DNA of 64,000 nucleotides from Bicyclus anynana (taxonomy: Eukaryota; Arthropoda; Insecta; Lepidoptera; Nymphalidae), in NCBI RefSeq assembly GCF_947172395.1, contig NC_069108.1:5095068-5159067 (forward strand), written 5' to 3'. Every line of letters starts with the position of its first letter. The first letter of the stretch is position 1. Made by a program: the position numbers and the translations under genes. The notes under the pieces are model-generated. The model worked only from the letters and a program-made list of their open reading frames with translations, was not told the origin of the DNA and did no database searches. This document shows positions 41,636 to 53,900 of this stretch, one piece after another.

Positions 41636-41837
41636 AGGGAGCCTTTGGTTACAGTTGCAGAAGCCCTCATTCGCACGAGAGTTTAAAAAACGATGCGTTA
41701 AAACCCATTGTTGGCGTGCGTATAGTATGAGGTTGAATGAAGCTCTTTTCCCAACGGCCAAAATTGAAAATGCAACACTGCTCGACAAAAAAACTTCGTG
41801 TTTTATAAACGTTGTCGTGTGAACATATATATAGCAG

Positions 41838-42135
41838 TGATAGCCCAGTGGTAATGACCTCTGTCTCCGATTCCGGAGGGTGTTGGTTCAAATCCGGTCC
41901 GGGGCATGCAGCTCCAACTTTTAAAGTTGTGTGCATTTCAAAAAATTAAATACGTGTCTCAAACGGTGAAGGAAAACATCGTGAGGAAACCTGCATACCA
42001 GAGAATTTTCTTAATCTCTCTGCGTGTGTGAAGTCTGCCAATGCATTGGACTGGTGGACTAAGGCCTGACCCCTCTAATTCTTAGAGGAGACTCGAGCTC
42101 AGCAGTAAGCAGAATATGGGTTGATAACGAGGTGA
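41838..42135 (+). mobile_element. SINE S1
   Basis: GTGATAGCCCAGTGGTAATG (A box), GGTTCAAATCC (B box), and the end AATATGGGTTGATAACGA. Confidence 0.75.
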
Positions 42136-42356
42136 ACATATGCTTGGGAATGCATTTGTTGTATTTGAACGCTTTTTTTAACGTCCGTTAAAAAAACTCT
42201 CGTGCGAATGCCTACGTCCAGTTGTGGTCGTCCATCGGCTGATGTATTGATAACCTCTGTTCGTATACATGCCCTTCTATTAAAGACGTCAGATTTCGTA
42301 TGCGCTCTTCATATGGGTTCCGAACAGGTATTGTCTGCAAATAAAATAATCTGTTA

Positions 42357-42552
42357 TAGTTTAAAAAGTTTGTTGATGACACTCCCATGATATGCGGGCG
42401 ACGGGAGGAAAGGACTGCGCGGGTGTGAACTCGTACACGCGGGGCACAGGCTGGAAGTGGGGAGCATCGGTCGTGGGTTTTGCTGTCATCGCTACCCGCC
42501 TCCCGGCCCCCGCGGACCATTGAGAGTGTTCACAAATCGCACGAAACGTGAG
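42357..42552. mobile_element. GC-rich MITE (copy 2)
   Basis: GATGACACTCCCATGATATG, CGCGGGTGTGAACTCG, and the right end CCATTGAGAGTGTTCAC. Same family as 31430-31630. Confidence 0.55.
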
Positions 42553-42559
42553 AAATGTG

Positions 42560-42965
42560 TCGCACACAAATTCATCAACAAAATTGTTTGTCGTTTTTTG
42601 ATGGGGACGAGATAAACTTACACATCGAAAATATTTAACACAAATTAATATATTCTGTTTCCTTACTCTACATGCAAATATACATTTTTAACACAATGAT
42701 ACATCGATTATAGATGCAGTTTGTATGAACACCTTTGATCATTTATTTATTTATTATTAATTAGCACGGATAAATCCAGTTACACTAATTAAAAGAAATG
42801 TACATAAAAATTAAAAAGAACAAAACACCACAGTAAAAATAGACAAAAATAAGAAAAATTAAACAAAAAACTGATGTACAGAAAGCTGATGATGATGATC
42901 ATATATTTTCGACAGAGGGGTAACCTGTAGCGAGGCAGGTCATATAGAAGGTCTGAGGTCTATAT
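42560..42965 (-). mobile_element. hAT-type MITE N1, diverged and interrupted
   Basis: CAACAAAATTGTTTGTCG at the left and GTAGCGAGGCAGGTC...GGTCTGAGG at the right match the N1 ends on the minus strand. The middle (about 42742-42895) is other AT-rich sequence. Confidence 0.5.
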
Positions 42966-43189
42966 AATAGGCCTATTTTATGCTCCGTATAAGGTTAGAC
43001 CTTCTTGCAAATAACAGAGGGAAGATAGAGCCAAGAGAATTAGGCCAATCAAATTTTTAAGCATTTTTAGGGTTCCGTAGTCCGCAGAGATACGAGTATA
43101 TTAAATTGCAACGCAACTACAATGCCACGCGGTGAAATAATTCAAAGAAATTTTTTGGCACTGCAACTACATGGCCTAAAAGGTACAAA

Positions 43190-43440
43190 CACCATCATCA
43201 TATCAGCCGATGGACGTCCACTGCAGGACATAGGCCTTTTGTAGAGACTTCCAGACATCACGATACTGAGCCTGCGTCCAGCGAATCCCTCCTCCCTGAT
43301 CGACCAACACTGCGCTTTCTAGTGCGGGGTCGCCATTCCAGCACCTTGGGACTCCAATGTCCATCGGCTCTTCGAACTATGTGCCTATTGCCACTTCAAC
43401 TTCGCGACACGTTGAGCTATGTCGGTGACTTTGGTGATGG
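43190..43440 (-). mobile_element. RTE LINE 3' fragment
   Basis: On minus, the C-terminal end of the same RTE family as 50141-52664: the ATAGCTCAACGTGTCGCGAA region, then GTGCTGGAATGGCGACCCCG, and the tail CCTGCAGTGGACGTCCATCG. The match has frame-breaking indels. Confidence 0.75.
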
Positions 43441-43461
43441 TTGCATATAGAAAATTATATA

Positions 43462-43640
43462 AGAAAGAAAGAAAGAAAGAATAGTTTATTCAGAATACAC
43501 ATCATACAAAGGAAAGAGAGAAAAAAAAACAACAATTAAAATACATTGCAACTGATGCTGACGCTGCATGATGTGATCCTAGAAGGGTCTCCACTCAGCA
43601 TATTGCAGTGTCCGTGGGGACACCGCGCTGATCTTCCGTG
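43462..43640 (-). mobile_element. LINE 3'-end fragment with (GAAA)n
   Basis: AAGAAAGAAAGAAAGAATAG then TTTATTCAGAATACACATCA. The start resembles 58105-58165. Probably a reversed CR1-like 3' UTR. Confidence 0.4.
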
Positions 43641-43689
43641 GAGCCATTAAGGTGACGTTTGGACGGTATCGAGACGTACGGAGCGCCTC

Positions 43690-44080
43690 TAGTCAAACAT
43701 CAAGAAATATAAAAAAGAGACAGATACGTGTTAGCAATTTTAAATATTGGTCTTACTAAGTCATGATACGTCATGATACGCTGGTACATTGACATTGGTA
43801 TCATGACAGGAAACACACCTTGACATTTGTAAATAATAAATTGAGATATTGTCATTATACAAGGTATAAAAGCTATCGGTTCCTTATTTGCGGGGCATTC
43901 GTTCATTTGCTATCGAAGAGGCAACAAGTGCCAAGTGATTGCGATTGGAGTGTGATATATCTATATTGTATTGATGTATAATACAAAGCGATAGCAGTGA
44001 AGTGTAATATATATATGTGTCTTATTGGTGAATAATACATAGTATTGAAGATCAACAGTGAATTTTATTTCAAAACCCCT
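43690..44080 (+). promoter_or_regulatory. Promoter-like block, possible solo LTR
   Basis: GGTATAAAAGC (43863) with a TCATTCGTTCATTTG stretch 35-45 bases on. Upstream TGATACGTCATGATACG repeats. Downstream is leader-like sequence to AATTTTATTTCAAAAC. Compatible with an LTR, but I cannot define both ends. Confidence 0.3.
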
Positions 44081-44217
44081 CTGAACTTTATATACGTCAA
44101 TTAAAAATACAAATATATTACAAATAAAAAGGTGTAAAAAACTAAGCCCATAAATAAATGATAACATAGTAATTTTGTAAATAAATAAATTAAACAAAGG
44201 ACCCAATACTTACATAA

Positions 44218-44864
44218 TAATAATAATAATAATAGAACACTTTATTACACCAAAAACAAAATAACAAAATTTTACAAAAACAAACCAAGTAAAATACAAA
44301 CAATGGTGTAACGGCGGCCTTATCTCTAAAGTGATATCTTCCAGGCAACCGTTATTATAAGGAGTTCACGTTTACAAAGAGAAGTGGTTGGTGCGCAAAT
44401 ATCGACTTAAAATACTGTACAATAAACAATAAATGAAATATACTTACATAAACTAAGAAAATTAAAATACATAAATACCAATATTAACATTAATAATATA
44501 TATGTATATATATATACAATAAAATAAACTTACTTAAATTGATATTACATACCTAAATATATTACTGTGATAAAAAGTAGTCTTTAAGACGACGTTTAAA
44601 TATATGAATCGACTGAGAATGACGAATATCCCGCGGCACGGCATTCCATAGTTTTACCGCCTTAACAGTGAACGACTCACTATAGCGGTGAGTCCGACTA
44701 AATGGCATAGATAACTTATTATCATTGCTGTATCGATGATTGAGAAGGTGGTTAGAACCGCGAAAGTGAAACCTTTCTTTTAAGTACGGAGGAGAATGAT
44801 AGTGATTAAGTATAGAATAAAGCAAGGAAAGTATGTGAAAATTACGACGCTGAGCTATAGTCAA
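44218..44864 (-). mobile_element. 5'-truncated CR1/jockey-like LINE
   Basis: Minus ORF 44562-44864 encodes a reverse-transcriptase C-terminus with FSRTHRYSESFTVKAVKLWN and PRDIRHSQSIHIFKRRLKDY. A 330-base 3' UTR follows, ending in an ATT-type repeat (AATAATAATAAT on plus). The 3' UTR motif GGCGGCCTTAT recurs at 63767-64000. Confidence 0.75.
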
Positions 44865-44989
44865 CCATTTTAATTGAGCACGAAATTCAGAAATGATATG
44901 ATGAATTATGATGAAATATGATGATACATATTTTGAATTAAAAGATAATGTTTTCTAATTTTGGTTTTAAATGTGGTCTTGGATATTTC

Positions 44990-47900
44990 TTAAATCAAAG
45001 CTCTGCTTACCAATGTCTTAATCTCCTCCTTACGTCCAATACGTAAGATACGCTCTATGAGGAAGTAGACGATCTCCACGAAACTGATGAAGCTCGCTCC
45101 GATATACAAACCCGTAGCTCCTCCGAACGACACTAGAGAACAATCGTAAGGATGGATCATTGTAAGGTAAATCTGTACCAAAATTATTGCAAGGTAGCAA
45201 TTGCTTCCTGCTTGCGGTACGGACGGCTTCAGTGTGCTCGTGGCGTTCGAGCCGTCCACATCTCTTGTTGTGTAATTCTTCATGGGTTACTTGGGTTACG
45301 GGGAGAGTGACTTGAGTGAAAAAGGGGAGTGTTTGTTAACAGTCAAAGGCTTTAACTCTACACACATCGTTCACAAGTGCGTGTCTTCACTCAAGGTCAT
45401 TCTCTGCCATTTTGGTTACAGTTTGATTTGTTAATAAAGTTGTCCTGACAAGTGTTGTGAAAACCTTTGTTCGACATTAGTAACGACCTTTGGACTAAGT
45501 ACACCAGACGCGCTATCAACAACATCAGGGTACAATACAATGTCACGTATCGTATCCTGATGAAGTTCCCGCGGTACTGCAGTACGTCGGAAATGTTCGC
45601 TGGGGCCAGAGTACCGGACTTCTTCGCGATTATGCGATCGCGAGTCGCAAAGTTTTGGAGTCGTTTGCGATCCTCGAAAGACGAGATCCTCAACACACTG
45701 GCGGAGTGTCAAGACTGCTCAATTCTTAAACATTGGCGCGCCAGGAGCCGAATATAAAGTAATGTAGGTAATAGGTATGTACCTCGCTACTTATAATTTA
45801 ATTATTATTATTATTACTTTTGTATATTTTACCCTTAAGTCTAAGAGGCATATGTGACCTGCGAATGCCTCTTAGACTTAAGGGTAAAATATACAAAACG
45901 GTTGTAAGACCTGTCGTGCTGTATGGATCAGAATGTTGGGCGGTGAAAGGGATGGATAGTAAACGAATGCATGTGAACGAAATGCGTATGTTGAGATGGA
46001 TGTGTGGTGTGACAAGAATAGATAAAATAAGGAATGAGTATATAAGAGGAAGTCTGAAGGTGGCGCCAGTGACAAAAAAATTGAGGAGTAGAAGGTTAGC
46101 TTGGTATGGACATGTAAGGCGTAGAGAGGAAAGTCATATTACTAGAAATATGTTGAATGTGCAAGTGGAAGGTCATAAGAGGAGAGGAAGACCAAAGAAG
46201 AGATGGTTGGAGTGTGTGAAAGAGGACATGTGTTTAAAGGAGTGGATGTTGGATGTGGAGTTGACGAGTAGAAACGAATGGAAAAGATTGACATATTTTT
46301 CCGACCCCACTTAAGTGGGATAAGGGTAAGGAGATGATGATTACTTTTGTATATTTTATATTGGGTAAATACCTTAAAATAAAAATTATTATTATTATTA
46401 GTTTTCTTATTTTTGTAATCACTTCTGAGTCAGCTAAAAAGTCACACACTCGCACGTACCGACGAGATCCTGGAAGTGGAACACGATGTACCGCGTGTAC
46501 CGCATACGTGGTGGCTGTACGTTTAGCCGGACCACACCGCGCAGCCTCAGTGGGCCCTTGTCCCTGCACATCCATAAATAGCTAGTCAAGTATTATTTCA
46601 TAGAAAGAAGAGACATAAATACGCGAACTGTACCGGACGGCACACATAAACAGCATGGATTTTCAGCAAAATCAAGTAAATGCTCACGTACCAATTTTTA
46701 AAAATAATCCCTGTCAACAGGCGATATGCATAAAACTGCAATCACGACTCCTTTTGGTTTTTAATATTTTTATGAGTGCAACTTCTTAGCCGCAGCCAAA
46801 GACGCAGAAGTTTTTAAAAGTTTATGAATGACATATCTGACCTCAACTTTTCATAGATGACATTTTGGTCACGTCACGTGACGACAGCAAACACCCCTTT
46901 CTTAAAGCGTTTACATACGTGGCGCAATTCTGAATTCGACAATGAGCGTTAGGTGTTTCAGTAGTGAGATTATGAATAACAAAAATCCCAATATCTCACG
47001 TATATGTTTTGTTCGTCTTCCCCAAACCTAGACCTATTTGTATAGATTCATGTTCACGAGCAAATGTAAATCTTGGCTCTACTATAAGAAAAAGTTAAAA
47101 GAAATATACCATATATGTATCTCGGTGGTGACCTCCCGGAACACGGAATCGGTGCACTGCTGCACGCAGGAGCACTTGATGTTGTCGAAGGTGGCCAGAC
47201 GGTGCGCCACGCCTGCCATGCAGCGCATGCCAGCCGGAGTGCATAGCGGACCCTCTGTATATAATCATAAGTTATTTTTATAGATGACTTCTTGGTGATT
47301 AAGAAAGGCACACCCTGAAATTGACAACCTTGACTTAAATTGACCATGAGGAAAACACGGGACTGGCGGGAGCGAGTCTTCTAGTCAATAGAGGAAAACT
47401 TCCGTCGACTTCGGAGTTCGCATATTAGTGGCACAAGAGGTGAAGAGCGTGTTGTGCAAACGAGAGGGTCGTGGAGGACAGTAGAAATCCATAGTAAAGG
47501 AGTACCATAAAGGCTTTAGGATGGCAAGAAATAACAATTAGTGGCGTATTTGGCATGTCCTCAGATTTATGCAGAAGACCGCGTATAAAACTGTAGGCAT
47601 ACAGCTTAGAGGAAAGGGAGCAAAAATGCGTATAAGCAGTTTGATCGACGAGTGAATAGTATCTCTATGGTCGACCATGATAAATAAATTAGTAATACAT
47701 ACATTAAGGTGAAAATTTAGACATCATGTAAATCTGTAGCTAAATACCTGCATAAAAGTAGTAGAAGGGCTTGCATCCACAGAGCTGTAGAGCCAGCCGA
47801 CTCTTGCAGTCTTGTCGACACAGGTTAGTGCTGTGAACCTGTGGACAACCATAATTGGATTGGGGGTACTCCTGGAAAAGGCTCAACATCTTTACTTGAT

Positions 47901-50900
47901 GTGTCAACCTATTTTGTCGTTTGAAAGATTGGGAGATTACCGGAAAACTAAATCTACTAATAATGGTGCTTTATACATATGGCGTGGCCGGTTTGTAATG
48001 TGGCCGATCATGACGTTATACTAATGGATTTATTTCATAAAATATAATATACTAGCTGACGCCACGCGGTTTCACCCGCGTGGTTCCCGTTTTCGCAGGA
48101 ATGCGGGAATAATATACAGCCTTCCTCGATAAATGGGCAATGTAACACAGAAAGAATAGTTCAAATCGAACAAGTAGTTCCTGAGTTCGTTCAATCAATC
48201 AAACAAACAAACTCTTCAGCTTTATAATATTAGTACATAGATTCACTGCCCACATCAAGATGTATCTGTCCAGATCAATGAACAACCAGCGTTAACCCCA
48301 TGAAAATTATGCTCTTTCATGCGTAAATCCGTCGCTTTTCAAATGCGAGTTCCAATAACATCAAGGATGTAGGCCATAGTGCCCTATTGTCCAATAAAAT
48401 AAAGGATGTAGGGCCTGCACGCAGAGTTCTGCATTCTACTGCTGATCCTCTTTTAAAGTGCTTATTTTGGAGACACTGTTCGGGGACGGGTAGGCGGTGT
48501 GTGGCGCAGTCAGTAGGTACGCTGTTACATGGTGGGCAGTGTACTTGTCTGTCTGATGCAGTGGGCTCGTCGGTGTATCGACAGTGTCGCCTGCGTGGGT
48601 GAAGCTCCCGCACGCCGGACCCCATGCGCGTTTCTGTGGTACTCGGTTTAGAGAAAGCTGTTCAGAGACTGATAGGCGAGTAATGGCGCAGTCGGTAGGT
48701 ATGCTTTTATATGGTAGGCACTTACTTGTCTGTCGGATGCAGTGGGCTCGTCAGTGTATCGACAGTGGCGCCTGCGGGGCTGAAGCTCCCGCACGCCCGG
48801 CCCTGCACGCGTCTCCGTGGTGCTCAGGTCGGAGACGCTGTTGAGGGACGGGTAGGCGGGGAATGGCGCAGTCATCACATCCGCTATGTCGTATGCTGAA
48901 TGCACATAGTACTGTAATATGTTAGAAATTGACATTTATTTCAAGTTATTCAATCCAATCTTGGTTAACCACAAATACACATAGATACAGAGACTCCTAT
49001 GCAATAAAGATGATAAGCCTTTCAAGGAAGTAACCAAAGTTACTCACATAGCTCAACGAGTCAAGAAGCTAAAGGCAATGGGCAGGACGCATAGTTTGAA
49101 GAGCCGATGGATGTTGGGATCCAAGGTGCTAGAATGGCGACATCGAACCTGAAAGCACAGTGGTCGATCCACCACTAGGTGGCCTGAAGACATCAAGCAG
49201 GTTGCAGGGAGCCGCTGGAAGTGGATGGATGTTATAGGCGGATTTCGACCGTGGTGTTTGGAAGTTAGGAGGCCTATCTTATGTCCAGCAGTAGACGTCC
49301 ATCGGCTGTTAATTATGTTGACACAGGCATTCGTTGTAACACACAGAATCAACATTATCAACTCATATTCCGGTCACAGCTGAACTCGAGTCTTCTCTCA
49401 GAATGAGAGAGGTTAGGCCAATAGTCCACCACGCTGACACAATGCGGATTGGCAGACTTCACACACGCAGAGAATTAAGATAATTCTCTGGTACGCGTTT
49501 CCTCACGATGTTTTTCCTTCACCATTTGAGACACGTGATATTTAATTTCTTAAAATGCACATAACTGAAAGTTTAGGTGCATGCCCCGGACCGGATTCGA
49601 CCCTCATCCTCCGGAATCGGGGAAGAGGTTATATCCACTGGTCTAACACGGCTCACACACACTTACACCACGCCATAAACTACTGCCAGTTAAACAGTTC
49701 TAATTAAAGGTAATACCTAGGGTTACAACAAATAATGATAACTTACATGAATGGGATCACAGTTTTCAAAGACGAACAAGCATCCTTGCGGCGAATATTT
49801 GCAGGTGGTGGGGAGATCCATCGTGTCGTTCACAGTCAGCTTACTGGAAATTCATTTTTAATACAAGAAGCGTGGTTTTGAAACTAAGCTTCTATACAGG
49901 CGTTCGTGCTGTTCGCATATAGGTTTGTCAAGTGGCCACTCTATCTGTGCTAATCTAATATTATAAAGCTGAAGAGTTTGTTTGTTTGTTTGATTGAACG
50001 CGATAATTTCTGGAACTACTGGTCCGATTTGAAAATCTTCTTTCAGTGTTAGATAGCCCATTTATCGAGGAAGGCTATAGTATAGCCTATAGCCTTCCTC
50101 GATAAATACATGGATAAATATATATTTTCCATGTATTCCTTCGACACATCCCGACGAGGAGGTAGAGGTATTGTATGAGGATATTTCTAAAGCCGTACAT
50201 GCCTCAAACTCTTATTACAATGTTGTGATGGGGGATTTTAACGCAAAGCTGGGCGAACGTAGCGGTTCAGAGTTGAAAGTGGGACGATTTGGGTATGGGC
50301 AACGGAACGATAGGGGCCAAATGTTGGCTGACTTCATGGAGAAGGAGGGCCTCTTTATGATGAACTCCTTCTTCAAGAAGCCACCACACAGGAAATGGAC
50401 CTGGATGAGCCCCGATGGTTCCACAAAAAATGAGATTGACTTCATCTTGTCTACCAAACGGCAAATATTCAACGATGTTTCTGTGATCCATAGGGTGAAA
50501 ACCGGTAGCGATCACCGAATGGTTAGAGGCACGTTGAATATCAACATTCAGCTGGAACGGTATCGACTGGTGAAGTCTACGCTCCGACCTACTCGTGCCC
50601 ATATCCAATACCCCGAGTCCTTTCAACTAGAACTGCAGAACCGCTTTGATTGCCTAGCAAATTGCGAAACTGTGGACGATCTGAACAACAGGTTCGTGGA
50701 AACTGTCCATTCCGTTGGGTCTAAGTTCTATAAGACCCACCGTACGAAAAGAACCAAAAAGTTCTCAGACCATACACTTAAACTCATGGAAGAGAGACAA
50801 GAAATGAGATTGCAGTCTTCAGCAGATGCGTCAAAATACCGACAAATCAGTAGACAGATCTCTAAGTCGCAAACCAGCGACTTGCGAAACTTTAATACCG

Positions 50901-53900
50901 AGCGTATCAAAAATGCGATTGAAAACAATCGAGGCTCGAAAGTTTTCGCCAGAGATCTGTCTATTGGACAGAGGCAGCTGACGCGTTTGAAGACCGAGCA
51001 CGGTAATCTGATTTCTTCCAAGCCCGAGTTATTAAGTGAGGTCGAGAAGTTCTATGGACAGCTATACACGACTACTCAGCAGCCTGTTGACAACTTGGCT
51101 AAAGACCCCAGAGCCAAGTTGACCCGACACTATACCGAAGATATCCCGGACGTCAGCCTATACGAGATTAGTGTGGCTCTCAAACACCTGAAGAACAATA
51201 AGGCGCCAGGTGAGGACGGAATCACAGCAGAACTCCTGAAAGCGGGTGGAAAACCTATACTTAAAGTCCTTCAGCGATTGTTCAATTCCGTCATTCACGA
51301 GGGCACGACGCCTGAGGCGTGGCATAGGAGCGTGGTGGTTCTGTTCTTCAAAAAAGGTGACAACACCTTGCTGAAGAATTACAGACCCATCTCGCTGCTA
51401 AGCCATGTTTACAAATTGTTCTCGAGAGTCATTACGAATCGTCTCGCTAATAGGTTTGACGACTTCCAGCCTCCCGAACAAGCCGGTTTCCGAAAAGGTT
51501 TTAGTACCATAGACCACATCCATACGCTGCGGCAGGTTATACAGAAGACTCACGAGTATAACCAGCCACTTTGCTTAGCGTTTGTGGACTATGAGAAAGC
51601 CTTTGATTCGGTGGAAACCTGGGCTGTGCTAAGGTCATTGCAGAGATGCCGAATTGATTACAGGTATATCCATGCGTTGAAGTGCTTGTACGAAAACGCC
51701 ACTATGTCAGTCCGTATTCAGGATCAGACTACGAGGCCAATCCAGTTGCAGCGAGGAGTGCGTCAGGGAGATGTGATCTCTCCGAAGCTATTTACCGCCG
51801 CACTGGAAGACGTCTTTAAGCTTCTGGACTGGGGCGGACTTGGCATCAACATCAATGGCGAGTACATCACTCAACTGCGATTCGCGGACGATGTAGTCAT
51901 CATGGCACAGACTCTGGATGACCTTAGTACCATGCTCAATGACCTCAGCAGCGTTTCTCAACAGGTGGGCCTGAAAATGAACATGGGCAAAACAAAAATA
52001 ATGTGTAATGCTCATGTATCGCTCCACCCAGTTATAGTTGAGAACGCTGCACTCGAAATTGTAGACGAATACATATACCTAGGACATATGATCCAGTTAG
52101 GTAGGTCCAATTTCGAGAAAGAGGTGAACCGTCGAATCCAACTCGGCTGGGCTGCATTCGGGAAACTTCGCGACATCTTTTCGTCCGAAATTCCTCAGTG
52201 CCTGAAGACAAAAGTCTTCGAACAGTGCGTATTGCCAGTGATGACCTATGGTTCCGAGACTTGGTCGCTAACTATGGGCCTCATAAGAAGGCTCAGAGTC
52301 ACACAGCGGGCGATGGAACGAGCTATGTTAGGAGTATCTCTGCGTGATCGAATCAGAAATGAGGAGATCCGCAGAAGAACCAAAGTCACCGACATAGCTC
52401 AACGAGTTGCGAAGCTGAAGTGGCAATGGGCGGGGCACATAGTGCGAAGAGCCGATGGACGTTGGGGTCCCAAAGTGCTGGAATGGCGACCCCGTACTAG
52501 TAAGCGCAGTGTTGGCCGACCCCCCACCAGGTGGACTGACGACATCAAGCGAGTCGCAGGGATTCGCTGGATGCAGGTGGCTCAGTGTCGTGGTGTTTGG
52601 AAGTCCCTACAAAAGGCCTATGTCCTGCAGTGGACGTCCATCGGCTGATATGATGATGATGATGATGTATTCCTACGAGAAAAGTAACTACACGGGTGAA
52701 ACCACGCTGAGTCAGCTAGTTAATGGATAAAACGCAAATGTTAGATACAGCACTTAACTATCTAAAAGTAATTTGAATAGTTTTCCAAAATTCCCTAGGG
52801 TGAGCAAGTTATATTTTTTTCGGATTTTTCAAATTTTTCTATCATGAATCAGTTTTTTCAATTCTCTAGCTGTTGTAATTAAGATTTTAAAGATCTGTGA
52901 CCGCTTCCATTGCCACCTGCCTTTGGCTTGCCACGTCTAGTATACCATCTGAAGGACATCACCCGATTTTCGGCGTAAAGTGACAATTATTTCCGTTAAG
53001 GGGTTCTTAGCGAAGGTCCAGAGTTTAACATAACCTGAGCTCTGTACTGGTACTGAAGCTTTAAAATAGGCTGCAGAAAAGATAAAGATGCCTTTACACA
53101 AGCGCGACGTCGGTGATAGCCAAGGAGTTGACGGTATAACAAGCGCCGACTTCAGTCATCACGGGGGTCCACTTCGGCGGTGTGGTGATTTGCTCTGCGG
53201 TGCTTAGCTTGACCCTTTGCTCAGGCATCAGCTGGATGGAGAGAAAATAATTGGCCATTAGTAGTGTCCATGAAAACAATAATGGTTTTAAGATCTGACA
53301 TCTACATATATATGTACTTATAATAAGTTCTATATCTATATTATCTATCTATCTATATTTATCTATATCTATACTTATAATAAAAATTTATTAGAAATTT
53401 GAGATTTTACTTATACCATTTGCAACAACAAACGTTGCCGTGGCATAGAGTACTACTAGCGCCATCTAGAATCTATGCTCATATAATATACATGTTGTAC
53501 ATTCTCTACATTGAAGGTATTTTGAAAATTTTTATTGGGGGACATTATATAATCGATACTGAAGCTAGAAATATTTTTTGTCTGTCTGTCTGTCCGTGTT
53601 TTTTTTTTTGGTTATTCGTCGTATTTCGTATATTTATTCGTATATTTATTGGCATCACGCTGAAATGAAACTTGGCACGGTTTAAGACCATAATACGGAA
53701 AAGATTATAGGATATTTTTAATTGCGAAAATAAAATAAGAAGGGGATGAAATAGGGGTTGAAAGTTTGTGTCGAAAGTCCTTCATTTTTAAAGTTACAGT
53801 TTTAAAAATTTGTTCATAAATCATGAAAAAAATACGGAATATAATGTAATTTAAAAAAATTTAAAATTCAAGCTCTAAAGTGGTGAAATAGGGCTTGACA

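Noticed and set aside
44990..45283. 97-codon ORF starting at 45283 as a complete small membrane protein
   Set aside because: An intron acceptor at 45133 and phase match to exon 46460-46563 make 44990-45132 the last pickpocket exon. The upstream part belongs to the repeat module.
46234..46575. Minus ORF beginning MDVQGQGPTE at 46575
   Set aside because: Wrong frame. The coding frame here is the pickpocket exon 46460-46563 (RLRGVVRLNVQPPRMRY).
48317..48625. 102-codon minus ORF near 48.5 kb as a functional exon
   Set aside because: It covers a dead duplicate exon; the upstream frame has a stop and the donor has decayed.
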